Below, in pieces: positions 36,412 to 44,529 of a stretch of DNA of 64,000 nucleotides. This DNA comes from Faecalimonas sp. (GTDB lineage Bacteria > Bacillota > Clostridia > Lachnospirales > Lachnospiraceae). Below the pieces are notes generated by a model. It was not told where the DNA came from and did no database searches. It worked only from the letters and a program-made list of their open reading frames with translations. Within the stretch, counting starts at the first letter, position 1. Every line of letters begins with the position of its first letter. The stretch lies in contig JARICA010000020.1 of assembly GCA_029264305.1 (NCBI GenBank), forward strand, positions 1 through 64,000. Direction: 5' to 3'. The translations under genes and the position numbers were made by a program.

Positions 36412-36885
36412 ATGGCAATTTTAGATGGTAAAAAAGTAATCATCATCGGCGACCGTGATGGTGTACCAGGACCTGCTATTGCTGAATGTGTTAAGACAGC
36501 TGGCGGAGAAGTAGTTTTTTCTTCAACTGAATGCTTTGTCTGAACGAGCGCAGGTGCAATGGATCTTGAGAATCAAAAACGTGTTAAAGACTTTGCAGAT
36601 GAATTTGGTGCAGAGAATTTAGTAGTTATCGTTGGAGCAGCAGAAGGAGAAGCAGCAGGATTAGCTGCTGAAACAGTTACTGCAGGAGACCCAACATTCG
36701 CAGGACCATTGACTGGGGTCGAGTTAGGACTCACGGTATATCATGTATGTGAACCAGAATTGAAAGAAGAATTCGATGAAGCAGTTTACGATGAGCAGGT
36801 AGGTATGATGGAAATGGTACTTGATGTTGATGATATCGTAAGCGAGATGTCATCTATTCGTGAACAATTTTGTAAATATTTATAG
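36412..36885 (+). CDS. grdA: Glycine reductase component A, selenoprotein
   Basis: 157 residues including Sec44, encoded by UGA at 36541-36543 in the context [17 protein letters not shown] (CxxU motif). Small acidic protein A accepts the carboxymethyl group from GrdB as Se-carboxymethylselenocysteine and hands it to GrdC/GrdD, then is re-reduced by TrxA. The whole 158-codon frame is intact from ATG (RBS AAGGAGAAG) to TAG. Automatic calls would give only the part after the UGA. Confidence 0.96.
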
Positions 36886-36934
36886 AAGATAAGTATTTAT
36901 AGCGAAAATCTGATTTGATTTTGGGTTTTCTACA

Positions 36935-36969
36935 GGCGATGAAGTAAATGCTTACTTCATCGCCTTTTA
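36935..36969 (+). terminator. Rho-independent terminator after grdA
   Basis: GGCGATGAAGTAA and TTACTTCATCGCC flank ATGC and are followed by TTTTATT. It separates grdA from grdC. Confidence 0.88.
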
Positions 36970-37046
36970 TTGTATGAAGCAAGTTTATTATTTTTAGTAT
37001 AGATAAAACAATATTTAAACATCTAAAAGAAAGGTGGAACCTTCAA

Positions 37047-38579
37047 ATGAACAGTGTAATTAAAGGAGCCAGTTATGTATTGGCACATACTCCACAGATG
37101 GTGGTATATAATGGAACAACACAGACAACAGAAAGAGTTGTAAATCCAGAATCTGAATATTTAAAAGAATTAAACAGTCATCTTCGTACTTACGAAGAAT
37201 GTGTAAATTACTGGCCAAACCAAGTATATATTGGAAATGCACATCCAGATGAACTTGCAGAGGTTGAGTTTCCATATTATGACAAAGCAAAAGAAGGAGC
37301 AGAAAGATTTGGTAAATATGGTGAAATTATGCCAGAAGACGAATTCCTTCTTTTAGTACAAGCTTGTGATATGTTTGAAGTAGTAAAATTAGATAAAGAA
37401 TTTGTTGCTTCAACAAAAGAAAAATTTATTGCAAATCCAATTATTACAGAAGATATTATTGAAAAAATTGAAGAAGGTATTGAACTTTCTGAAATCGAAC
37501 ATTTAGTAAGTGATGAACATGCAGAAGGACTTTATTTTGCAGAGAAATTAGTTGGATGTGTTAAAAGAGCTCATGATATTGATGTAAATCTTTCGGCACA
37601 CGTTATGCATGAAAATATGATGAGTAAAGCAACAAGTGTTCTTGCTTTATTATATGCTGTAAGAAATACAGGTATTGATAAATCTGAAATTGAATATGTA
37701 ATCGATTGTGCTGAAGAAGCATGTGGTGATATGAATCAACGTGGTGGTGGTAACTTTGCAAAAGCAGCAGCGGAAGTTGCAGGGCTTTTAAATGCCACAG
37801 GTTCTGATTCTCGTGGATTTTGTGCAGGACCTTCTCACGCATTAATCGAAGCCGCAGCACTTGTAAAATCAGGAGCATATAAATGTGTTGCAGTTACGGC
37901 TGGAGGATGTACAGCTAAACTTGGTATGAATGGGAAAGATCATGTGAAAAAAGGACTTCCTATTTTGGAGGACTGTTTAGCAGGTTTCTGTGTAATTATC
38001 TCTGAAAATGATGGAGTAAGCCCAGAAATTAATCTTGATATTCTTGGACGTCACACAGTTGGTACAGGTTCAGCACCACAGAACGTAATTGGAAGTCTTG
38101 TTGCAACACCACTTGAAAAAGTTGGAATGAAAATTACAGATATTGATAAATATTCTCCAGAAATGCAGAATCCAGATATTACAAAACCAGCAGGAGCTGG
38201 AGATGTACCGTTAGCAAATTATAAAATGATTGCGGCTTTAGCAGTTAAGAAAGGTGAACTTGATAGAAAAGAATTACCTGCGTTTGCTACAAAACATGGA
38301 TTGACAGGATGGGCTCCAACACAAGGTCATATTCCTTCAGGTGTTCCATATATTGGATTTGCCGTGGAAGATATTAAAGCTGGTAAAATCAAAAATGCTA
38401 TGATTATTGGTAAGGGAAGTTTATTCCTTGGTCGTATGACAAATCTTTTTGATGGGGTGTCATTTGTAATTCAGGCTAACACAGGTGCGGAAGAAAACGC
38501 AGGTGTTTCTGAAGAAGAAGTAAAAGGATTAATTGCGAAAGCGATGAAAGATTTTGCAGAAACTCTTATGGCAGAATAG
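37047..38579 (+). CDS. grdC: Glycine reductase component C, beta subunit
   Basis: 510 residues. GrdC has a thiolase/FabH-like fold and, with GrdD, turns the carboxymethyl-selenoether on GrdA into acetyl phosphate. Seen: NSVIKGASYVLAHTPQMVVYNGTTQ at the N-terminus (in part) and the GVPYIGFAVEDIKAGKIKNAMIIGKGSLFLGRMTN region at the C-terminus (in part), both typical. RBS AAAGGTGG. There is room for a promoter in the 160 bp after grdA, but no good match is seen. Confidence 0.95.
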   Translation: MNSVIKGASYVLAHTPQMVVYNGTTQTTERVVNPESEYLKELNSHLRTYEECVNYWPNQVYIGNAHPDELAEVEFPYYDKAKEGAERFGKYGEIMPEDEFLLLVQACDMFEVVKLDKEFVASTKEKFIANPIITEDIIEKIEEGIELSEIEHLVSDEHAEGLYFAEKLVGCVKRAHDIDVNLSAHVMHENMMSKATSVLALLYAVRNTGIDKSEIEYVIDCAEEACGDMNQRGGGNFAKAAAEVAGLLNATGSDSRGFCAGPSHALIEAAALVKSGAYKCVAVTAGGCTAKLGMNGKDHVKKGLPILEDCLAGFCVIISENDGVSPEINLDILGRHTVGTGSAPQNVIGSLVATPLEKVGMKITDIDKYSPEMQNPDITKPAGAGDVPLANYKMIAALAVKKGELDRKELPAFATKHGLTGWAPTQGHIPSGVPYIGFAVEDIKAGKIKNAMIIGKGSLFLGRMTNLFDGVSFVIQANTGAEENAGVSEEEVKGLIAKAMKDFAETLMAE

Positions 38580-38592
38580 AGAGGTGGAAAAA

Positions 38593-39744
38593 ATGGCAAG
38601 TAGTGTAGAAAAAATGATTGCTTCCACCTTTATGGAAATTGCGCAAGGGTTGGAAACGGGAAGTTTTGGAAAACGTCCTAAAATTGCTCTTACAGGTATG
38701 GGAAGCGAACATGGAGAAGAAAATAGTATGGCAGCAGCTATTGAAGCTGCGAAAGACGGAATAGATGTTTACTATATCGGTACATTAGAGGCAGAAGGTG
38801 TGACGACAATTAAAGTGGCTGACGATGAAGAAGGTCATAAAAAAATGGAAGAAATGCTTAAAAATGGGGAAATTGATGGTGCAGTAACAATGCATTTTCC
38901 ATTTCCAATAGGTGTCTCTACAGTAGGTCGATGTGTAACACCAGCAACTGCAAAAGAAATGTTTATAGCAAATACAACAGGAACATCAAGTACAGATCGT
39001 ATTGAAGGGATGATTAAAAACGCTATTTATGGAATTATAGCAGCGAAAGCGTGTGGAAAGAAAAATGCTACAGTAGGTATTTTAAATGTAGATGGCGCAC
39101 GTCAAACTGAAAAAGCGTTAAAACAACTTCAAGAAAACGGATATGATATTACTTTTGCTGAATCAGGAAGAGCAGATGGTGGATGTGTAATGAGAGGAAA
39201 TGATGTCTTACAGGCATCTCCTGACATTATGGTAACAGATTCTTTGACAGGGAATATTCTTGTAAAAATGTTGTCTTCATTCACAACGGGTGGAAGTTTT
39301 GAGGCAACTGGTTTCGGATATGGTCCTGGAATTGGTGAAGGATATGAACAACTTGTTATGATTGTATCTCGTGCATCAGGAGCTCCGGTTATTGCGAATG
39401 CAATTCGTTATGCAGGCCAACTTGTTCGTGGAAAAGTATTTGAAGTTGCGAAAAAAGAATTTGCGGCTGCAAATAAAGCTGGTTTAAAAGAAATATTAAA
39501 CGCACATAAAAATGTAGCAAAAACAACTGAAGTTGAGGAAGTGAAAGAACCTCCAAAAGAAGTTGTGACAGCACAAATTCCAGGAATTGAAGTTATGGAT
39601 TTGGAAGATGCAGTTAAAACACTTTGGAAAATAAATGTCTATGCAGAAAGTGGAATGGGATGCACAGGACCAATTGTTCTTGTATCTGATGCAAATTTGC
39701 TTAAGGCAGAAGAAGAATTGAAAAAAGCTGGATATATTAATTAG
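38593..39744 (+). CDS. grdD: Glycine reductase component C, alpha subunit
   Basis: 383 residues. PlsX-like phosphate acyltransferase fold (ALTGMGSEHGEENSM, VTDSLTGNILVKMLSSF). It releases acetyl phosphate from the GrdC acetyl-thioester. ATG at 38593 follows GAGGTGG; an earlier ATG inside grdC is rejected. It ends 15 bp before an unrecognised gene. Confidence 0.94.
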   Translation: MASSVEKMIASTFMEIAQGLETGSFGKRPKIALTGMGSEHGEENSMAAAIEAAKDGIDVYYIGTLEAEGVTTIKVADDEEGHKKMEEMLKNGEIDGAVTMHFPFPIGVSTVGRCVTPATAKEMFIANTTGTSSTDRIEGMIKNAIYGIIAAKACGKKNATVGILNVDGARQTEKALKQLQENGYDITFAESGRADGGCVMRGNDVLQASPDIMVTDSLTGNILVKMLSSFTTGGSFEATGFGYGPGIGEGYEQLVMIVSRASGAPVIANAIRYAGQLVRGKVFEVAKKEFAAANKAGLKEILNAHKNVAKTTEVEEVKEPPKEVVTAQIPGIEVMDLEDAVKTLWKINVYAESGMGCTGPIVLVSDANLLKAEEELKKAGYIN

Positions 39745-39759
39745 GCGGGAGCGAAAAAG

Positions 39760-40053
39760 ATGAAAGTTTATGATACAGTAAATAAAGTAGATATAGAGGC
39801 TACTGAGGAAGAGTTAATCAAACTTATGGCTCCAGGTGGACGTCAGGTAGATTTATATTTAGAAGGAAAGAAAACAGATGAAGATGGTTATCTTACATGG
39901 GATGTAGAACATTGGTCAAGTATTGATGGGAAAAGATTCATTCGCTGTTATTCTTTAGAAGGAAGAGTTCTTGGAGAGTCTACAGGACATAATATTTATG
40001 ATTTAAGAAATGACTTTAAGCCAGAAGAGGCAAAAGAAGTGAAATTAAGTTAA
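39760..40053 (+). CDS. 97-residue protein at the end of the grd operon, unrecognised
   Basis: Small, acidic, soluble protein with no transmembrane segment and no cysteine pair (one Cys in FIRCYSLEG). Mixed alpha/beta composition with DVNKV/EHWSS segments. I recognise no family. GGCGGGAG precedes the start, 15 bp after grdD, and a terminator follows, so it is translated from the grdC-grdD message. Possibly a glycine reductase accessory protein; that is inference from position only. Confidence 0.7.
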   Translation: MKVYDTVNKVDIEATEEELIKLMAPGGRQVDLYLEGKKTDEDGYLTWDVEHWSSIDGKRFIRCYSLEGRVLGESTGHNIYDLRNDFKPEEAKEVKLS

Positions 40054-40077
40054 AACTCAAATATGAAAAAACAAATT

Positions 40078-40108
40078 TTAAGTGCTCATTTTCAAATGGG
40101 CACTTTTT
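40078..40108 (+). terminator. Rho-independent terminator of grd operon
   Basis: AAGTGCTCATTT and AAATGGGCACTT flank TC and are followed by TTTACG. Confidence 0.85.
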
Positions 40109-40167
40109 ACGTATACTAAGTATGGATTTCTAAAAGGATAATTTGTATGAAAGAGGATTAGCGAGAA

Positions 40168-40962
40168 ATGAAACAAACATATACTATTGGGGAAATTGCA
40201 ACGATGCTAAGAATTGGAGTGGATGCAATTCGATTTTACGAAAAAAAAGGATTAGTACATCCGAAAAAAGATGAAACAAACAACTATCGTATATTTGATA
40301 TGTATAATATTTTGGAATTGTTAGACGTGATTTACTATCGAGAATTAGACATTCCTATTGCAGATATTATTTCCATTTTACAGACAGGGAAGAAGGAAAA
40401 TATGAAAGAATTGTTGGAAGAAAAGAGGAAGAAGGCACAACAGAGAATCATATTTGAACGTCAATTAATAAAGAAAATTGAATATATTGAAGGGGCATAT
40501 GAAACGATTGAATCTCATCAAGGAATAAAAATGAAAGAATTTCCTAAAACATGGATATTGGCATGTGGTAGTGAAAAAGAAGAAATCATGAAATCTCAAA
40601 TTGTAGATTTAACAAAAGATCAGTTTGTAATGAGTCACCTTTATTCTACTTATCATATGCAAAGTAGAAATATGCAGGAACTTTATATTACTATGGAACA
40701 AAGTATTATGAAGGAATTTGGAATATCTTGGAAAAAATGTACTCCTCTAAATCTTGGTTTATGTATTTACACAGTGGTACAATTATCTAATATGACTTTG
40801 CAAAAAGAAGATATCAAAAAAATCCTTGATTTTGCAAAAGAGCATAATATGTTTTGTGATGATATTGTTTATGTGCATGAAATTCCTTTGACAGCATACA
40901 CAGATGAAACGAATTATTTTGCCGAAATTTATTTACCGATAAAAAAGAAAGATTTTTCTTGA
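40168..40962 (+). CDS. MerR-family transcriptional regulator
   Basis: 264 residues. N-terminal winged helix (about 3-70) with YTIGEIATMLRIGVDAIRFYEKKGL, then a long coiled coil (about 85-125) for dimerisation, then a C-terminal domain of about 140 residues that would bind the effector; it resembles GyrI-like multidrug-binding domains only loosely. It should control the MATE exporter from the 19-bp-spacer promoter directly downstream. RBS AGAGGATTAGCGAG is weak. Confidence 0.88.
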   Translation: MKQTYTIGEIATMLRIGVDAIRFYEKKGLVHPKKDETNNYRIFDMYNILELLDVIYYRELDIPIADIISILQTGKKENMKELLEEKRKKAQQRIIFERQLIKKIEYIEGAYETIESHQGIKMKEFPKTWILACGSEKEEIMKSQIVDLTKDQFVMSHLYSTYHMQSRNMQELYITMEQSIMKEFGISWKKCTPLNLGLCIYTVVQLSNMTLQKEDIKKILDFAKEHNMFCDDIVYVHEIPLTAYTDETNYFAEIYLPIKKKDFS

Positions 40963-40989
40963 CTCTAGTCCTAGACTAGGGTTTATACT
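40959..40989 (+). promoter_or_regulatory. MerR-type promoter/operator for the MATE gene
   Basis: TTGACT and TATACT are separated by 19 bp, the long spacer typical of MerR-activated promoters. The spacer is filled by the perfect dyad CTAGTC-CTA-GACTAG (40965-40979). The -35 overlaps the stop codon of the regulator gene. Confidence 0.85.
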
Positions 40990-41008
40990 TCAAAACGGTG
41001 ATGAAATT

Positions 41009-42316
41009 ATGAGAACAGAAGTATTGAAAAAACAACTATTTCAATATATCCTTCCATCGATGTTAGCGATGTTGCTAAGTGGTTTCTATGCTATTGTAGA
41101 TGGTTTGTTTGTAGGAAATGCAGCGGGAGATGCGGCTCTTGGTGCGATTAATTTAGTATGGCCATTACAATGTGTTTTGAATGCTACGGCTGTTGGTTTA
41201 GGAGTTGGAAGTGCCGTTTTAATGTCTACCTATTTGGGAAGTGAAAAGTATGAGGAAGCTAAGCGCACATGTTTGCTAGGAATTGTATTATTGTTTATTG
41301 CAGGGGCTGTTTTGTCCTTAGTATTGTTATTCTTTTTGCCACAATTGTTATCTTTTTTAGGAGCAAGCGGAGAACTAGCATATTTATGCAGACAATATAT
41401 TGTAATTATTTTATGTGGAGGAATTTTTCCTGTGATTGGGAACGGACTGAATCCATTAATAAGAAATCAAGGGAATACGGTAAGCGCAACGGTTTTGATG
41501 AGTACTGGTTTGATCACGAATATTGTTTTAGACTATTATCTTGTTTTTAGATGGGAAATGGGACTGCGTGGAGCTGGATTAGCTACAATTTTTGCTCAAG
41601 CAGTTGTTGCCTGTTGTAGTTTGGTATTTTTGTGGAAAAAGCAAGGTGAATTATTTTGTAAAGAAAATTTGCAATTTCGTTTTTCAGAGGTGAAAAAGAT
41701 TATTCATATAGGGGTTTCTCCGTTTGGACAAGTGGTAGTACCTTCCTTAGTAATATTGTTTACCAATTGGAAATGTATTATCTATGGGGGAAATACAGCG
41801 GTAACAATCTTTTCTGTAGTATCTTATGTACTGTCAACAATTCAATTATTATTACAAGGTATTGGAGATGGGGTACAGCCTCTATTTTCATTTTACTATG
41901 GTGGAAAAAAGAAAAAAGAAGTATCTTGGTTATACAGACATGCATTCTGGATATCGGTTGTTGCGTCTATATTTTTTACTGTAATTGTATACGTGTATGC
42001 GGGAGAACTTGCAAAACTATTTGGAATACAAGAAGGCCTTAGAGAACCTTGTGTGGAAGCGATTCGATTTACGTCGTTCGCATTTGGAACTTTGGGAATT
42101 GCGCGTTTAACTTGTTCCTACTTTTATGCAACAGGAAACCATATTATTTCCACTATTCTAGTATATATAGAACCATGTTTGTTGTTGCCGCTATTTTTAC
42201 AGATATTAACTATGACATTTAAAATGACTGGTGTGTGGATGGCATATCCACTTGTTCAACTACTGTTATGTGTAGCAACAATGGTCATTAAGTATAGGAT
42301 GGAAAAAGAAAAATAA
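41009..42316 (+). CDS. MATE-family multidrug/sodium exporter
   Basis: 435 residues with twelve predicted transmembrane helices in two halves. The N-terminal segment QYILPSMLAMLLSGFYAIVDGLFVGNAAG is typical of MATE proteins of the NorM/DinF class (in part). Substrate unknown. Expression is likely induced by the MerR regulator upstream. RBS ACGGTGATG is modest. Confidence 0.9.
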   Translation: MRTEVLKKQLFQYILPSMLAMLLSGFYAIVDGLFVGNAAGDAALGAINLVWPLQCVLNATAVGLGVGSAVLMSTYLGSEKYEEAKRTCLLGIVLLFIAGAVLSLVLLFFLPQLLSFLGASGELAYLCRQYIVIILCGGIFPVIGNGLNPLIRNQGNTVSATVLMSTGLITNIVLDYYLVFRWEMGLRGAGLATIFAQAVVACCSLVFLWKKQGELFCKENLQFRFSEVKKIIHIGVSPFGQVVVPSLVILFTNWKCIIYGGNTAVTIFSVVSYVLSTIQLLLQGIGDGVQPLFSFYYGGKKKKEVSWLYRHAFWISVVASIFFTVIVYVYAGELAKLFGIQEGLREPCVEAIRFTSFAFGTLGIARLTCSYFYATGNHIISTILVYIEPCLLLPLFLQILTMTFKMTGVWMAYPLVQLLLCVATMVIKYRMEKEK

Positions 42317-42325
42317 GAGTATTAT

Positions 42326-42386
42326 GAAAAATCCCTCATAAGTAGATAAGACATATTTGCTCCGTCTACTTATGGGGGATTTTTCA
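42326..42386. terminator. Bidirectional terminator
   Basis: AAAAATCCCTCATAAGTAGA pairs with TCTACTTATGGGGGATTTTT. It sits between the convergent MATE and TetR genes and works in both directions. Confidence 0.85.
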
Positions 42387-42392
42387 AAACAT

Positions 42393-42980
42393 TTATATTT
42401 CTTCTTTAAATCTGTCTAAAACATGGGGCAGAAGTTTGTCACTATATTCTGTAAGAGAATATTTCCCTTTACATAGAGCCCAGTCGTAAAGAAGAGAACG
42501 TTCATACATTGTATAAAGTTTTACCAAATCAGATACACTGTTTGCGGGATGGAATTCACCTTTGTTCAATGCATCTTCGATGATTTCTGTAATCCATGTG
42601 AAATAGTAGCGCTTTTTATCGAGTAAAGATTTTGTATCTTTTGTGACTAATTGGGAAGAATATAAATAAGCAAGTAAATTCACATCGACACTTGTTTCAA
42701 TCATATAAAATAATTCATGATTTAAAAAAAGCAGTTTATCATATGCGGATAAATCTGGATTAATTATTGTTGTTAATTCTTCGTATTTATCATCTAACAA
42801 GTAAGAAAGAGAACTTAAAAGAGCATCTTTCCCCTTAAAATAATGATAAAATGTTCCTTTTGATGTTTTTGAAGCAGTAATAATATCATTTATGGTAGTT
42901 TCTTCATAACCATTTTTGTAAAAAAGATTCCAAGCTGCTTTGACAATTCTGCTTTTTGGGGATTGGCGTTTGCGTGACAC
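42393..42980 (-). CDS. TetR-family transcriptional regulator
   Basis: 195 residues. The N-terminal helix-turn-helix (about 8-55) reads RIVKAAWNLFYKNGYEETT and GTFYHYFKGKDAL, the TetR signature. The rest is the helical ligand/dimer domain. It lies 14 bp downstream of prdF on the same strand, with GGAGG (…AAGGAGGTTTAGGC) before the start, so it is cotranscribed with prdF. A local regulator of proline use is plausible. Confidence 0.9.
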   Translation of the reverse strand: MSRKRQSPKSRIVKAAWNLFYKNGYEETTINDIITASKTSKGTFYHYFKGKDALLSSLSYLLDDKYEELTTIINPDLSAYDKLLFLNHELFYMIETSVDVNLLAYLYSSQLVTKDTKSLLDKKRYYFTWITEIIEDALNKGEFHPANSVSDLVKLYTMYERSLLYDWALCKGKYSLTEYSDKLLPHVLDRFKEEI

Positions 42981-42994
42981 TTGCCTAAACCTCC

Positions 42995-44026
42995 TTATCC
43001 GATTGAAAAACCATATTTTAATGGGTCTGTTGGATCAATCACATATGTTCCCATACCTGTAATGTATGCACTTCCGGTAATTTGTGGAATAACTGCTTTG
43101 AATTCGCCCACAGATGCTTCGTCTTTAATTACACCTTTAAATACGGAACCTGTGAAAGATTCATATCGGAATTCTTCACCAATTTTGATTTCGTTCCAAG
43201 CGTAAAGAGTTGCAAGTTTAGCACTTGTACCAGTTCCGCAAGGAGAACGGTCAGCTTGCGCTTCTCCAAATATAACAACATTTCTCATGTCTGCTTTTTC
43301 AGGGTTTGGTGTTGGACCGTAAAATTCTACAAGATCGACTGTTGTTATGTCAAGCGTAGGGTGTTGAATAGATATTTCTTTGTTGATTTTCTCAAGCATC
43401 TTCATTCCTAATGTCTGAAGAGCAGGTACGGCAGAAGGTCCAATATTGTAGCCTAATTTAGAAGCATCCACTAATGCGAAGAAACTTCCACCAAAAGAAA
43501 TACAATAAGGGATTGTGACACCATCAATTTCTACAGAAAGATTATCTTTATATAAGAAAGCAGGAACGTTTGTTAAAGTAACTTCTACTGCTTTTCCGTT
43601 TTCAACTTTTACTTTTGTACGGATAATTCCAGCAGGGGCTTCCAATACTACTTCTGTATATGGTTCGGTTACAGGAACAAGTCCTGTCTCAACAGCAACA
43701 GTTGCAGAACCGATGGTTCCGTGTCCACACATATTTAAGTATCCGCCTGTATCCATAAAAATAACACCAAGATCAGCTTCTTCACTGATAGGTTCTGTTA
43801 AAATGGCTCCAAACATATCGTGGTGTCCTCTTGGCTCAAGCATTAATGCTGTTCTGTAATGATCACAGTGTTCTACAAGAAAATTTTTACGTTCCATCAT
43901 AGTGTTTCCTTCTAATTCAGGAAAACCTGATAATACGATTCGGGTGAATTCACCCACTGTGTGTGAGTCAACTACAGTGAAGGCTGCTTCGAATCGCTCT
44001 TTGTTAAGTGTTGGATTTAATGACAT
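42995..44026 (-). CDS. prdF: Proline racemase
   Basis: 343 residues. Converts L-proline to the D-proline used by the reductase. Two catalytic Cys residues, Cys100 in GGYLNMCGHGTIG and Cys263 in ADRSPCGTGTSAK, act on opposite faces of the substrate. This Cys/Cys pair is shared with 4-hydroxyproline 2-epimerase, but the prd context favours proline. RBS AAGGAGGAA. Transcribed away from the rest of the cluster. Confidence 0.93.
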   Translation of the reverse strand: MSLNPTLNKERFEAAFTVVDSHTVGEFTRIVLSGFPELEGNTMMERKNFLVEHCDHYRTALMLEPRGHHDMFGAILTEPISEEADLGVIFMDTGGYLNMCGHGTIGSATVAVETGLVPVTEPYTEVVLEAPAGIIRTKVKVENGKAVEVTLTNVPAFLYKDNLSVEIDGVTIPYCISFGGSFFALVDASKLGYNIGPSAVPALQTLGMKMLEKINKEISIQHPTLDITTVDLVEFYGPTPNPEKADMRNVVIFGEAQADRSPCGTGTSAKLATLYAWNEIKIGEEFRYESFTGSVFKGVIKDEASVGEFKAVIPQITGSAYITGMGTYVIDPTDPLKYGFSIG

Positions 44027-44194
44027 ATCCGTTCCTCCTTATAAATAAATAATATAAATTAATCATAGAAAGATCTATTTTCAATAAGAAAAACTATTGA
44101 AAAAACAAAAAAATACGGTAAAAAACGACAAAAAAATAACAAATAGACCACGTTCTAGTCCGCATTCTAGTATTGAGTTCAATTCTATAAGGAT

Positions 44195-44223
44195 ATTATG
44201 CGTGAAAACCCTTTAAAAGTCAA
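44195..44223 (-). promoter_or_regulatory. Promoter of prdF-tetR
   Basis: On the minus strand: TTGACT, 17-bp spacer, CATAAT. The transcript would carry about 165 nt of leader. Between the promoter and prdF lie a TTCTAGT direct repeat (44153-44171) and an A-rich stretch (44097-44145) likely to be bent. Confidence 0.6.
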
Positions 44224-44267
44224 CGATTATTTGTTAGAATAAAAATGACAAAAAAACAAAAAATAAC

Positions 44268-44296
44268 TTGAAATATAGGTCGAATTATGGTAGTCT
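44268..44296 (+). promoter_or_regulatory. Promoter of tRNA-Sec
   Basis: TTGAAA, 17-bp spacer, TAGTCT, about 18 bp before the tRNA 5' end; divergent from the prdF promoter. Confidence 0.65.
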
Positions 44297-44313
44297 AAAA
44301 GCGTAAAATATGT

Positions 44314-44411
44314 GAGGGTAGATGGGTAACTGGTGTGCCTCCTAGTCTTCAAAACTAGTGTTGGGCGTTAAGAGCGTCCTGGGTGGGTTCGATTCCCACA
44401 TGCCCTCGCCA
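44314..44411 (+). tRNA. selC: tRNA-Sec (UCA anticodon)
   Basis: 98 nt with an encoded CCA. The acceptor arm GAGGGTA/TGCCCTC is extended by one more position. The anticodon arm CTAGT-CTTCAAA-ACTAG gives anticodon TCA, reading UGA. The long variable arm (GGGCG/CGTCC stem) and the T arm GTGGG-TTCGATT-CCCAC match selenocysteine tRNAs. It lies between prdF and prdC rather than next to selA-selB, 18 kb away. Confidence 0.96.
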
Positions 44412-44474
44412 AAAAAGAATGTTAAAAATAATACGAATGATTAAAAAGAATACAACATTATAGGCAATAATAGA

Positions 44475-44505
44475 TTACAGAACTTTATGTTCTGTAAAAT
44501 TTTTA
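44475..44505 (+). terminator. Hairpin between tRNA-Sec and prdC
   Basis: TTACAGAAC and GTTCTGTAA flank TTTAT, then AATTTTTAT. It ends 25 bases before prdC. It could terminate the tRNA transcript or attenuate readthrough into prdC. Confidence 0.7.
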
Positions 44506-44529
44506 TAAAGGTAAAAGGAGAATGGTGTA

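Noticed and set aside
43082-43859. Plus-strand open frames opposite prdF
   Set aside because: They lie entirely opposite the recognised proline racemase, lack ribosome sites and resemble no family.
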